Positions 45,911-54,880 of a stretch of 57,410 nt of DNA are shown here, piece after piece. The DNA lies in contig CANFVD010000004.1 of assembly GCA_947450345.1 (NCBI GenBank), positions 1 through 57,410 on the forward strand. The letters are read 5' to 3'. Below the pieces are notes generated by a model. The model was not told where the DNA came from and ran no database searches. It saw only the letters and a list, made by a program, of their open reading frames with translations. The stretch's first letter is position 1; every line of letters starts with the position of its first letter. The DNA is from Actinomycetota bacterium. Lineage in GTDB: Bacteria > Actinomycetota > Actinomycetes > Actinomycetales > Microbacteriaceae. Both the position numbers and the translations under genes were made by a program.

Positions 45911-45916
45911 TAGGCT
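45911..45916 (+). promoter_or_regulatory. -10 box of the large glycosyltransferase gene
   Basis: TAGGCT followed by 7 nt and the ATG at 45924, in the 36-nt gap after whiB2. Confidence 0.5.
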
Positions 45917-45923
45917 GGTCGCG

Positions 45924-48815
45924 ATGAGCCCCACAGTCACCGCGATTCTGGTTGCCCGCGCGGGCGGGGAACATTTGTCGCAGACGCTGGATGCTCTCAC
46001 GGCGCAAACGCGACGACCCGACGTTCTCGTCGTGGTGGACAACGGTTCCCGGGGTTCCGTTGCCGCTTCCCTCAGCGACGCCCCAGCACACAAGCTGATC
46101 ACCATGCCCGGTGTCGTTCCCTTCGGGGAGGCTGTTGAGGCCGCGGCGCGCACGGTGGCTCTGGAGCGCAGCGACGACGATGTGCTGTGGCTGTTGGGTC
46201 AAGACACCGCTCCCACGCCGGCCGCTCTCGAGCGACTGCTGGGTGCTCTCGAGGTGTCTCCCTCGGTAGCCATTGTGGGACCCAAGCAAATGGAGTGGGA
46301 CCGCCCTGACTACATCGTCGAGTACGGCCTGTCGATGACGCGCCGGGGACGAGCCGTCTCGCTGGTCACCGAGGAACTCGACCAAGGTCAGCACGACACC
46401 GTCTCGGATGTGCTCGCGGTGGGGGCTAACGGGCTACTGATTCGCGAACCCGTGTATCGACTTCTGGGCGGATTCGATCCCGGGTTACCGGTTGTCGATG
46501 ACGCTCTCGACCTGTGTGTTCGTGCCCGCCTCGCTGGGCATCGTGTTTCCGTGGTGCCCGATGCCCGCGTCCTGACCGCCGGTGACGGCGTCATCGGACC
46601 CGTCATGTCGCCGCGCCTTCGGGCCCGTGTGCGACGTGCGCGATTGACTCGCACCGCCCAGCTTTACCGGGGAATGGTCTATGCGCCCTCGTTCTCGGTG
46701 TTCTGGCTCTGGTGGGCGCTGGGGCCCCGCGCAATTTTTCGAGCCATCTGGCTGCTCTTGGCCAAGCGCCCTCACGAGGTGGGTGGAGAATTTCGCTCGG
46801 CCCTCTCCGTCGCCTTTTCCCTGCCAACCGTTTCTCGCGCACGCTCCCAGATTGCCCGTTCCCGCACCACGGGATGGTGGGCCCTCTCGTCGCTCCGCAT
46901 GTCGTCGGAAGCGGTGCGTCGGCGCAATGCGCTCGAGCGTGAGCAGGCGCGGCAGTATCACGAGGGTGCCCGCCGGCCACTGCACTTCTTCACGTCGGGC
47001 GGCGCGTGGACAACGATTGCCTTGGCGATCGTTTCCCTCGTGGCAAACGTGCCGCTGCTCGGCGCCCACGCAATCGGCGGTGGGGCCCTCTTGCCACTGT
47101 CCGCCAAGGTGGGCGAACTGTGGGGGCAAACCGGCTACGGCTGGCGTTCGCTCGCCCTCGCGCAACTCGATCCGGCTGATCCCTTTGCCTGGGTGCTGGC
47201 CGTCATGGGCAGCGGAACGTGGTGGGAACCGTCCTTCGCGCTGGTAGCTCTGTGGTTTGTGGCCATCCCGCTTGCCGGGGCCGGCGCGTGGGTTGTCATG
47301 GCGCGGCTCACCGACAGGGCTGGCGTCCGCGTGTTCGCTGGACTCGCCTACGGACTCGCCCCCACGCTGCTCATTGCGCTGAATGACGGAAGACCTGCCG
47401 CCGTCCTCGTGCACATTCTTCTCCCCTGGCTCTTTGCCGCAGGGCTGCGTGCACCGCGCTCGTGGTCCGCCTCCGCTATCGCCGCGTTGCTCTTTGCGGC
47501 GGTCGTTGCCTGCGCACCGTCACTGGGCGTCGCGCTCCTAATTGTGTGGATTGGCTCAGTCGTTCTTACCGGGCGCTATATCGGTCGCTTCTTGGCCATC
47601 CCCATCCCCGCAGTTGCGCTGTTTGCTCCTGTCGTGGTGGTTCAGCTCTTTTCGGGAAACCCGCTCGGAATGCTGGCGGATCCCGGCCCTGTGGTTCCCT
47701 TTGCGGGCGCGACGCGCTGGGAAATGGCGTTGGGTTATCCCACGTCCGGTCTCGGCGGATGGCTGGATCTGACGGGATCCATCGATGTGGGAATCAACAT
47801 CGCGGCCGGTCTCGTCGTGCTCGTCTTGGTCGCTGTGGTCGCGGCGCTGGCCGTGGCAGGGCTCTTTTCGGCGCATCCCGTGCGCGCCCAACTGGCACTC
47901 TTCATCGCCCTTCTCGGCCTTGCCTCAGCTGCGGCTACCGTGGGCCTGCGGGTGGCGTTTGAAGGACAAACGGCCGTGGCACTTTGGCCGGGGGCCGGCC
48001 TGAGCTTGGCCTCGCTCGGACTCATCGTGGCGGCCAGCACGGGCATGACGGTGTTGCGCCGGTTCTCCTACTACCCGGCGATTGCGGGAACTGTGGCCGT
48101 GGTTCTTCTTGCCGTTCCCCTCGTGGGGGCACTCCTGATGGGCACCGGCAAGGTGGCCGCCTCGACCGACCGAACTCTTCCGGCGTATGTGGTGGCCACG
48201 GCCGCCAGCACGCCGCGGGTGGGAACAATGGTCATCACTCCGCAACCTGACGGGGGCATTGCAACCGTTCTGGTGCGCGGTCAGGGCATGACGCTCGACC
48301 AGTCGTCGACCCTGATCAATACGAGCGTCGGCACGGGCGAGGGGCAACAGGAGTTGGCTCACCTCGCGGGAGACCTCAGTTCCACGGGAGGCGCGCAAAC
48401 GGAAGAGCGGTTGCAGCAGTTCGGAATCGGTTACATTCTCCTGGCACCAGCGGCCACGGGGGATTCCGCAGACCCGTCGGCGGATGCCACCAACGTCACT
48501 ACTCGGGTTCGCGCGTCGCTCGACGCCAATCCCACGTTGGCTCCCATCGGCGAGACGGATGTCGGCCTGCTGTGGAGTTACCCCAACGTGTCGACCGCCG
48601 AGGTCGATCTCCTGACGCCGGAGTCGGCTACCCAGCCCTGGCGGACAATCATTCTGAGTGTGCAAGCCCTCGTCATCATCCTGACGCTGTTGGTGGCGAT
48701 TCCCACCGGTCCGCCTCGGGTCGAGGGCCGTCGCCGGCAAGAACCGGTGACAACCGAGGACGAAGACTTTGAACCGGTCGATGCTCTGGCAGGTGATTTC
48801 GATGACGAAGCGTAG
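45924..48815 (+). CDS. Large GT2 glycosyltransferase with membrane domain
   Basis: A 963-residue protein. Residues 1-230 form a GT2 domain (TVTAILVARAGGEHLSQTLD, VVVDNGS, LGQDTAPTPAALERLL with a D-containing metal region, GFDPGLPVVDDALDLCVRAR). From about 350 to 770 come many transmembrane segments, then an extracytoplasmic part and a final helix with an acidic tail. It likely adds sugars to envelope glycans; the substrate is unknown. Related genes sit beside whiB2 in other actinobacteria. Confidence 0.82.
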   Translation: MSPTVTAILVARAGGEHLSQTLDALTAQTRRPDVLVVVDNGSRGSVAASLSDAPAHKLITMPGVVPFGEAVEAAARTVALERSDDDVLWLLGQDTAPTPAALERLLGALEVSPSVAIVGPKQMEWDRPDYIVEYGLSMTRRGRAVSLVTEELDQGQHDTVSDVLAVGANGLLIREPVYRLLGGFDPGLPVVDDALDLCVRARLAGHRVSVVPDARVLTAGDGVIGPVMSPRLRARVRRARLTRTAQLYRGMVYAPSFSVFWLWWALGPRAIFRAIWLLLAKRPHEVGGEFRSALSVAFSLPTVSRARSQIARSRTTGWWALSSLRMSSEAVRRRNALEREQARQYHEGARRPLHFFTSGGAWTTIALAIVSLVANVPLLGAHAIGGGALLPLSAKVGELWGQTGYGWRSLALAQLDPADPFAWVLAVMGSGTWWEPSFALVALWFVAIPLAGAGAWVVMARLTDRAGVRVFAGLAYGLAPTLLIALNDGRPAAVLVHILLPWLFAAGLRAPRSWSASAIAALLFAAVVACAPSLGVALLIVWIGSVVLTGRYIGRFLAIPIPAVALFAPVVVVQLFSGNPLGMLADPGPVVPFAGATRWEMALGYPTSGLGGWLDLTGSIDVGINIAAGLVVLVLVAVVAALAVAGLFSAHPVRAQLALFIALLGLASAAATVGLRVAFEGQTAVALWPGAGLSLASLGLIVAASTGMTVLRRFSYYPAIAGTVAVVLLAVPLVGALLMGTGKVAASTDRTLPAYVVATAASTPRVGTMVITPQPDGGIATVLVRGQGMTLDQSSTLINTSVGTGEGQQELAHLAGDLSSTGGAQTEERLQQFGIGYILLAPAATGDSADPSADATNVTTRVRASLDANPTLAPIGETDVGLLWSYPNVSTAEVDLLTPESATQPWRTIILSVQALVIILTLLVAIPTGPPRVEGRRRQEPVTTEDEDFEPVDALAGDFDDEA

Positions 48816-50472
48816 GAATTTTCTGAGGTACGGACTGCGGTCGGCCGCCGGATTGGTCGGCGCAGGTATTGCCGCCGCCGTGGTCGGTTTTCTCTGTATC
48901 GTCCCGTTGCCCGGATTCACGGCTCTGGCGCGTTCCGAGCTGGTAACTCCGACGCCCACCGATCAGCGCCTCATCTGTCCGGGTGCTCTGGTTGATGTGC
49001 TCTCGCTCGACGGCGATGCCACGGCCTTTGGCGCGGTCGGCATTCCTGAGTACGTCACCTCAGCGAGTGACACCGCAATTACGCAAACTCCGGTCGCTGC
49101 CCCCGACGACATGGTGGGAGACGAACTCGCGCAGCCGCAGCAGTTGTTTGCGCCCGCCCCCACGACCGACCTCACCCCGCAAATCGCTGGCGTGCAATCA
49201 CAGCGGGCCGCCACCGAATCCCTCTCCGGATTCGCCACGGCAGCGTGTACCCAAGCCTCGACCGACGCCTGGCTCGTGGGTGGTTCGACCGAGACGGGAC
49301 GCACCACACTTCTCTTGCTCACCAACCCCACCGAGGTGACGGCAAACGTCTCACTCACCGTTTTGAGCGAGCGCGGATGGGTTGTCGGCCCCGGGTCGTC
49401 GGGCATCGTTGTCGAGCCCGGCACCCAGCGCATCCTTTCGCTGGCGGCGATCGCACCGAATGTGAACAATCCCGTGGTGCACGTCACGAGCACGGGTGGT
49501 CAGGTCGTTCCCACGTTGCAACAGACGGTTGTTCGCACCCTCCTGCCGGATGGTGTGGAGCTGATTGCTCAGGGCGCAAGTCCCAACGTCAGCCTGGTGA
49601 TTCCGGGCGTTCGGCTGTCCGGCATGGCAACGCACCAATCCAGCGAGGGCGGCATGGTGACGAGCGATCAGGAGCCGGCGGTGCGCGTTGGCGTGCCGGG
49701 ATCGCAGGAATCCGAGGTAACGGTCACGGCGTATGGCGTGAGCGGTGAGCCCGTCACCGTCAAAGCCACCGTCGCGCCCGAGCGCGTCGTCGAACTGCCC
49801 TTCGGCAGTTTGTCGGACGGTATTTACACGCTCGTGATTTCAGCCACAGAGCCCGTTGTCGCCGCCGCGAGAACAATCAACTACGCCGATACGGATCCCT
49901 TTGCCACCTCAACGGCCACGCCCACCCCCGTGGGAACTTCGACTCCCCGAGCCTCGGGTCGACCCACTCCCACAGCATCGCCCGGTGCCCTGTCGGGCGA
50001 TACGGCGACGAGCCCCTCGAAGGCCCAGACCGCGGCCTTGGACGATGTCGGCGGTGACGGCCCTGTCAGTGGCGAGCCGGTTGCGCCCGGACAAACCCTG
50101 GGATCGGGCGGCGCGGTGGCAGCGTCTCCCCTCGTCGGCGGTGACTTCACGTGGAATGTCGCGACGTTGCCCGTCGTGGGCGACACGCTGCTCAACGTGT
50201 CCTCCGGCCCGCATCCCACGCTCACGCTGTTTAATTCCAACGAGACCGACATCACGCTCAAGTTTGCCCAGGGCGACACCGCGCTTCCCGACGTGACCAT
50301 TCCGGCCAACGGGGTCCGAGCGGTCTCGCTCGCTCCCGGAGCCCGCTACGTGCTGTCATCCGAGATGCCCGTTTATGCCACGGTCTCGTATGCCGCGACG
50401 GGACTAGGGGCGTCGATGCCGCTGACGCCGGCCAGTCCGTTGGGTTCGGGAATCAGGGTCTATCCGCGCTAG
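48802..50472 (+). CDS. DUF5719-like secreted or membrane-anchored protein
   Basis: A 556-residue protein with an N-terminal hydrophobic segment (about 15-40), then a largely beta-type exported region with repeated Ig-like patterns (VTANVSLTVLSERGW, TVTAYGVSGEPVTVKATVAP) and a Ser/Thr/Pro-rich linker near residues 373-405. The ATG at 48802 overlaps the glycosyltransferase end by 14 nt, so they are probably coupled. It resembles DUF5719 proteins; function unknown. Confidence 0.7.
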   Translation: MTKRRNFLRYGLRSAAGLVGAGIAAAVVGFLCIVPLPGFTALARSELVTPTPTDQRLICPGALVDVLSLDGDATAFGAVGIPEYVTSASDTAITQTPVAAPDDMVGDELAQPQQLFAPAPTTDLTPQIAGVQSQRAATESLSGFATAACTQASTDAWLVGGSTETGRTTLLLLTNPTEVTANVSLTVLSERGWVVGPGSSGIVVEPGTQRILSLAAIAPNVNNPVVHVTSTGGQVVPTLQQTVVRTLLPDGVELIAQGASPNVSLVIPGVRLSGMATHQSSEGGMVTSDQEPAVRVGVPGSQESEVTVTAYGVSGEPVTVKATVAPERVVELPFGSLSDGIYTLVISATEPVVAAARTINYADTDPFATSTATPTPVGTSTPRASGRPTPTASPGALSGDTATSPSKAQTAALDDVGGDGPVSGEPVAPGQTLGSGGAVAASPLVGGDFTWNVATLPVVGDTLLNVSSGPHPTLTLFNSNETDITLKFAQGDTALPDVTIPANGVRAVSLAPGARYVLSSEMPVYATVSYAATGLGASMPLTPASPLGSGIRVYPR

Positions 50473-50492
50473 TTCGGTTGGTGCACAACGAT

Positions 50493-50942
50493 CTAAGGAT
50501 GAAAGCGATCCGGACCTAATTCCTCGGGACGCCGGCCGAGGTATTCGGCCACGGCACGAAAGACGCACTCCTCAATCGCCATCTGGCGATGCAGATCGTC
50601 GTCGACGTGCAGGCGACTCAGCCGTTGGATGGGAACCCTAAACAACACGATGCGCTTCTTTGCCGAGTCCACCTGCCAGCGCGGAATCTCACCGGGAGCT
50701 AACGGGGACGCTGGATTGGCAGCAACCTCAAACGTGACGTCGGCAAGTTCGCTGTTCCAGAGCGACCGGAGGTACTGCGCTGTCTGAGCTACGGTCGTAA
50801 AGAACTTCTCCGTCCGCCCGTGAATAACCGGAAGGTGCGGTCCGGTGACGGGCGAGCGCATGCCGCGACCGTGACGGTCGGAACTGCGGCCGCGCGTGCG
50901 CGCGCGTGATGACGAGAATTCACCCGATCCGCTCGCTGGCAT
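50493..50942 (-). CDS. Metallopeptidase-family protein (Rv3259-like), HExxH not seen
   Basis: A 149-residue protein. An Arg/Ser-rich N-terminus (1-30) precedes a compact domain ending DDDLHRQMAIEECVFRAVAEYLGRRPEELGPDRFHP. Position, divergent from DUF3499 beside manB and whiB2, matches M. tuberculosis Rv3259, listed as a metallopeptidase-family protein. The zinc motif HExxH is absent; IEECVFRAVAEYL occupies the equivalent helix. Catalysis is therefore doubtful. A TAGCAT -10 box lies 6 nt before the ATG. Confidence 0.65.
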   Translation of the reverse strand: MPASGSGEFSSSRARTRGRSSDRHGRGMRSPVTGPHLPVIHGRTEKFFTTVAQTAQYLRSLWNSELADVTFEVAANPASPLAPGEIPRWQVDSAKKRIVLFRVPIQRLSRLHVDDDLHRQMAIEECVFRAVAEYLGRRPEELGPDRFHP

Positions 50943-50948
50943 GACCCC

Positions 50949-50975
50949 ATGCTAGCCATGCCTCCTGTCTAGGCT
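50949..50975. promoter_or_regulatory. Overlapping divergent leaderless promoters
   Basis: Minus-strand TAGCAT (50949-50954) serves the gene starting at 50942 and plus-strand TAGGCT (50970-50975) the gene starting at 50983. Only 40 nt separate the two start codons. With normal spacing each -35 would fall on the opposite -10, so the two should compete. Confidence 0.5.
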
Positions 50976-50982
50976 GTGAGAC

Positions 50983-51195
50983 GTGTCGAATCGTCGTTGT
51001 GCCAAGCCTCTCTGCTCGCAGGCGGCCGCGGCGACCGTCACCCTCGATTACGAAGGAAGTACTCTCGCTATTGGCCCCCTCGCACCGGACTACGCCGGGG
51101 AGGGCTATGACCTGTGTGCGGAGCACGCGCAACGACTCACCCCCGCCCACGGCTGGCAACTCATGAGGCACGTAGAATTATCGGATGACGCCTGA
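50983..51195 (+). CDS. DUF3499 family protein
   Basis: A 70-residue protein with Cys6, Cys11, Cys45 and His48 arranged like a small zinc-binding site (RCAKPLCSQ and DLCAEHAQRL). DUF3499 is conserved in actinobacteria next to manB (M. tuberculosis Rv3258c); its role is unknown. The GTG lies 7 nt after a TAGGCT -10 box. It overlaps the manB start by 11 nt. Confidence 0.8.
   Translation: MSNRRCAKPLCSQAAAATVTLDYEGSTLAIGPLAPDYAGEGYDLCAEHAQRLTPAHGWQLMRHVELSDDA
51173..51178 (+). promoter_or_regulatory. -10 box of the manB promoter
   Basis: TAGAAT followed by 6 nt and the ATG at 51185. It lies inside the end of the DUF3499 gene. Confidence 0.45.
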
Positions 51196-52612
51196 TACTC
51201 GTGCCCGACTGACCGCCGCAGTCAAGGCCTACGACGTTCGCGGCGTGGTGGGCGAAGACCTCACCGAAGAAATGATCCGAGCTCTCGGTGCTGCCTTTGT
51301 CGATGAGGTCGACGCCGCGGGAGAGCTCGTGGTGGTGGGGCACGATATGCGGGATTCCTCGCCCGCTTTTGCGCGAGCATTTGCCGAGGGAGCCGCTCAG
51401 CGCGGGGCCAATGTCTCGCTCCTCGGCCTGTGCTCGACCGACGAGACCTATTACGCCTCGGGCGCGTGGAATGCCCCAGCCGCCATGTTTACAGCGAGCC
51501 ACAACCCGGCCAAATATAACGGCATCAAGTTCTCGCGTGCGGGCGCACAGGGAATCAGCTTGGATACCGGACTTGCGGCTATTCGCGATCGTGCCCTTGA
51601 CTTCCTCGACGGTGATATTCCCGCTCACTCCACCCCGGGACAGATAGATCAGCGCGATGTTCTTCACGATTACGCCGCGTATTTGCGATCGCTGGTTGAC
51701 CTCAGTTCGATCCGTCCGCTGCGCATCGTGGTCGATGCCGGTAACGGGATGGGCGGACTCACTGTTCCGGCTGTGTTAGAAACCGCTGCGGGTTTGCCGG
51801 CACTCCCGGTGGAGATCATCCCGCTTTACTTTGAGCTCGACGGGACGTTCCCCAATCACGAGGCAAACCCCCTAGAGCCGGCAAACCTTGTCGACCTCCA
51901 GCGCGCGGTCGTGGCCCATGGAGCCGACCTGGGCCTGGCGTTCGATGGCGATGCGGATCGGTGTTTCGTTGTTGACGAACTCGGCGAGGCCGTCTCGCCC
52001 TCCGCGGTTGCGGCCATCGTGGCGCTGCGGGAAATTTCGCGCGCGAAAGCGCAGGGGGTGACCGACGTCGTGGTTCTGCACAACCTCATCACGTCGAACA
52101 TTGTTGCCGAGACGATTCGCTCGGCAGGTGCCACGCCCGTGCGCACTCGCGTGGGACACTCCCTGATCAAAGACGAGATGGCGCGCACGTCTGCCGTGTT
52201 CGGCGGAGAGCACTCAGCTCACTACTACTTCCGCGAATTCTGGGGAGCTGACAACGGAATGCTGGCGGCCCTCAATGTTCTCGCCGAGTTGGGCGCTCAC
52301 GACGAACCGATGTCGGCATTGCGCACACGGTTTAGCCCCTACTCGCTCAGCGGGGAAATCAATTCCACGGTGACGGACGTCGCTCTGGCGACGGACCGGG
52401 TTCGCTCCGCCTTCGCGACGCGTGCCAGTGAAGACACCCTTGACGGATTGACTATGCTTGGGAGGGTCGCTGCGAATGAACCCTTCTGGTGGTTCAGCGT
52501 GCGGCCGTCGAACACCGAACCGCTCCTTCGCCTTAATGTTGAGGCCGCGGATCACGACACCATGAGTCGTATTCGTGACGAGGTTCTCGCTCTCATCCGA
52601 AAGGACTCGTAA
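51185..52612 (+). CDS. manB: Phosphomannomutase/phosphoglucomutase
   Basis: A 475-residue phosphohexomutase. The phosphoserine loop TASHNP lies at 103-108 (Ser105), the metal loop [10 protein letters not shown] near 255, GEHSAHYYF and [12 protein letters not shown] follow. It converts mannose-6-P to mannose-1-P for manC. It sits directly before the homocysteinase gene. It is a second mutase beside pmmB. Confidence 0.9.
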   Translation: MTPDTRARLTAAVKAYDVRGVVGEDLTEEMIRALGAAFVDEVDAAGELVVVGHDMRDSSPAFARAFAEGAAQRGANVSLLGLCSTDETYYASGAWNAPAAMFTASHNPAKYNGIKFSRAGAQGISLDTGLAAIRDRALDFLDGDIPAHSTPGQIDQRDVLHDYAAYLRSLVDLSSIRPLRIVVDAGNGMGGLTVPAVLETAAGLPALPVEIIPLYFELDGTFPNHEANPLEPANLVDLQRAVVAHGADLGLAFDGDADRCFVVDELGEAVSPSAVAAIVALREISRAKAQGVTDVVVLHNLITSNIVAETIRSAGATPVRTRVGHSLIKDEMARTSAVFGGEHSAHYYFREFWGADNGMLAALNVLAELGAHDEPMSALRTRFSPYSLSGEINSTVTDVALATDRVRSAFATRASEDTLDGLTMLGRVAANEPFWWFSVRPSNTEPLLRLNVEAADHDTMSRIRDEVLALIRKDS

Positions 52613-52613
52613 C

Positions 52614-54089
52614 ATGACGCTCACCGCTACGCGCGTATTGCCCGCCACACAGTTTAAGGTTGCCGACCTCGCTCTCGCGGAGGCCGGTCGTCACCAGATT
52701 CGCCTCGCCGAGAACGAAATGCCGGGACTCATGGCGCTTCGAGCAGAGTTCGGCGCGTCGGCGCCCCTCAAGGGTGCCCGTATTGCCGGTTCGCTGCACA
52801 TGACGGTGCAGACTGCTGTGCTCATCGAAACGCTGACCGCGCTTGGTGCGCAGGTGCGCTGGGCATCGTGCAACATTTTCTCCACCCAGGACGAAGCCGC
52901 GGCGGCCGTGGCCGTTGGCCCGCACGGTACGGTCGACCAGCCTTCGGGCTCGCCGGTGTTCGCCTGGAAGGGCGAGTCGCTCGAAGAGTACTGGTGGTGC
53001 ACGAACCAAATCTTCGACTGGAGCTTTGAGGTGGGAGCCGAGGCTGGCCCCAACATGATCCTTGACGACGGTGGCGACGCCACGATGCTCGTTCATCACG
53101 GTCGCAACTATGAAGTCGCCGGAGGCGTACCGTCGCCGGACACCGCCGATTCCGCTGAATACGCCGAGGTCCTGCGCTTGTTGGGTCGCGTCTTCGCGGA
53201 GAACCCGCGCCGTTGGCACGCCGTTGCCGAGGAACTCATCGGTGTCACTGAAGAGACCACTACCGGTGTCCACCGCCTCTACGAATTGCACAAGAAGGGC
53301 GAGCTCCTTTTCCCCGCCATCAACGTGAACGACGCCGTCACCAAGACCAAGTTCGACAACAAGTACGGCATTCGTCACTCGCTGCCCGATGGCCTCAACC
53401 GGGCCACCGACGTGCTGATGGGCGGCAAGGTTGCCCTCGTTGCCGGCTACGGAGATGTGGGCAAGGGTTGCGCCGAGGCGCTTCGCGGTCAGGGCGCTCG
53501 CGTCATCGTGACCGAGATTGACCCCATTTGCGCCATGCAGGCCGCGATGGACGGCTACCAGGTTGTCCCCATCGAGCAGGTTGTGGGAGAGGTTGACATC
53601 TTTGTCACGTCCACGGGCAACAAGGACGTCATCACGGTGGAGCACATGCTGGCCATGAAGAACCAGGCCATTGTCTCGAACGTCGGCCACTTCGACAACG
53701 AGATTGACATGGCTGGGCTTGAATCGCTTCCCGGTGCCACCAAGACGAACATCAAGCCGCAGGTTGACGAGTGGAACCTTCCCTCGGGCCGCAGCATCCT
53801 CGTGCTGAGCGAGGGTCGCCTCATGAACCTCGGTAACGCCACGGGCCACCCCTCCTTTGTGATGAGTAACTCGTTCACCAACCAGGTGTTGGCTCAGATC
53901 GAGATTTTCACTCGCACTGCTGAGTACCCCGTGGGCGTCTACGTGTTGCCCAAGGTGCTCGACGAGAAGGTTGCTCGTTTGCACCTTGACGCCCTGGGAG
54001 TTGTCCTCACCAAGCTGTCGCCGGAGCAGGCCGCCTACATCGGCGTTCCGCTCGAGGGCCCGTTCAAGCCTGAGCTCTACCGCTACTAG
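52614..54089 (+). CDS. ahcY: S-adenosylhomocysteinase
   Basis: A 491-residue enzyme hydrolysing S-adenosylhomocysteine to adenosine and homocysteine. It has [51 protein letters not shown] for [18 protein letters not shown] and the conserved C-terminus KPELYRY. The ATG at 52614 follows AAAGGA; the frame to 52575 lies in manB. The adenosine it makes could be cleared by the deaminase in this window. Confidence 0.95.
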   Translation: MTLTATRVLPATQFKVADLALAEAGRHQIRLAENEMPGLMALRAEFGASAPLKGARIAGSLHMTVQTAVLIETLTALGAQVRWASCNIFSTQDEAAAAVAVGPHGTVDQPSGSPVFAWKGESLEEYWWCTNQIFDWSFEVGAEAGPNMILDDGGDATMLVHHGRNYEVAGGVPSPDTADSAEYAEVLRLLGRVFAENPRRWHAVAEELIGVTEETTTGVHRLYELHKKGELLFPAINVNDAVTKTKFDNKYGIRHSLPDGLNRATDVLMGGKVALVAGYGDVGKGCAEALRGQGARVIVTEIDPICAMQAAMDGYQVVPIEQVVGEVDIFVTSTGNKDVITVEHMLAMKNQAIVSNVGHFDNEIDMAGLESLPGATKTNIKPQVDEWNLPSGRSILVLSEGRLMNLGNATGHPSFVMSNSFTNQVLAQIEIFTRTAEYPVGVYVLPKVLDEKVARLHLDALGVVLTKLSPEQAAYIGVPLEGPFKPELYRY

Positions 54090-54173
54090 TCCCGTTCAGG
54101 TTTTCATCGGCGAGCTTTCAGCACCGGCGCGCTACGCTAATTCCGATTGGTCCCTAGGGCAGCGGAGGCGATG

Positions 54174-54878
54174 ATGGCTCAGAGTGTTACTGCGTCGAGC
54201 CCGCACGTGCTGATTGTGGACGACGACAGCAATCTGGCCGAGATGATGGACATCGCGCTGACTCAAGCGGGCTTTCGCACCACAGTGTGCGGCGATGGCC
54301 TGAAAGCCATCGACGACTTCGTGCGCGTCTCGCCCGATCTGGTGCTTCTTGACGTGATGCTTCCGGGAATAGACGGCGTTGAGGTGTGCCGTCGCATCCG
54401 CGAAATGTCGGGAACCCCCATCGTCATGATCACCGCCAAGGACGACGACTCCGACATGGTGATGGGACTCGAAATGGGTGCCGACGACTACATCGTGAAG
54501 CCGTGTTCGACAAACGTTCTCATTGCACGTGTTCGAGCACGGCTTCGCCCCACTCCCGCCACACTGCTGACGGCACAGACGTACGAGGTGGAAGACATCA
54601 CCGTCGACACCACGGCACATCGGGTGATGCGCGAGGGAAGGGAAATCAGTCTCACGCCACTCGAGTTTTCGCTTCTGGTCACTCTGGTATCGCAACCGCA
54701 CCGCGTGCTCACGCGTGAAGAACTTCTTGAGCAGGTCTGGGGCTACCAGTACAAGGCCGATACGCGATTGGTCAATGTGCACGTGCAGCGGCTGCGCTCC
54801 AAGGTCGAGCACGATCCGGACAACCCCCTGATTGTGCGAACCGTTCGTGGCGTGGGCTACCGGGCTGGCGGAGACTAG
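54174..54878 (+). CDS. mtrA: MtrA response regulator
   Basis: A 234-residue OmpR-family regulator. The receiver domain has DDD (16-18), the phospho-Asp60 in LVLLDVMLPGIDG and the Lys in VKPCST; a winged-helix domain follows, with GREISLTPLEFSLLVTL and VRTVRGVGYRAGGD. MtrA controls cell division and wall genes in actinobacteria. The second ATG (54174) is chosen: GGAGG (54164-54168) is 5 nt upstream. Confidence 0.93.
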   Translation: MAQSVTASSPHVLIVDDDSNLAEMMDIALTQAGFRTTVCGDGLKAIDDFVRVSPDLVLLDVMLPGIDGVEVCRRIREMSGTPIVMITAKDDDSDMVMGLEMGADDYIVKPCSTNVLIARVRARLRPTPATLLTAQTYEVEDITVDTTAHRVMREGREISLTPLEFSLLVTLVSQPHRVLTREELLEQVWGYQYKADTRLVNVHVQRLRSKVEHDPDNPLIVRTVRGVGYRAGGD

Positions 54879-54880
54879 GC

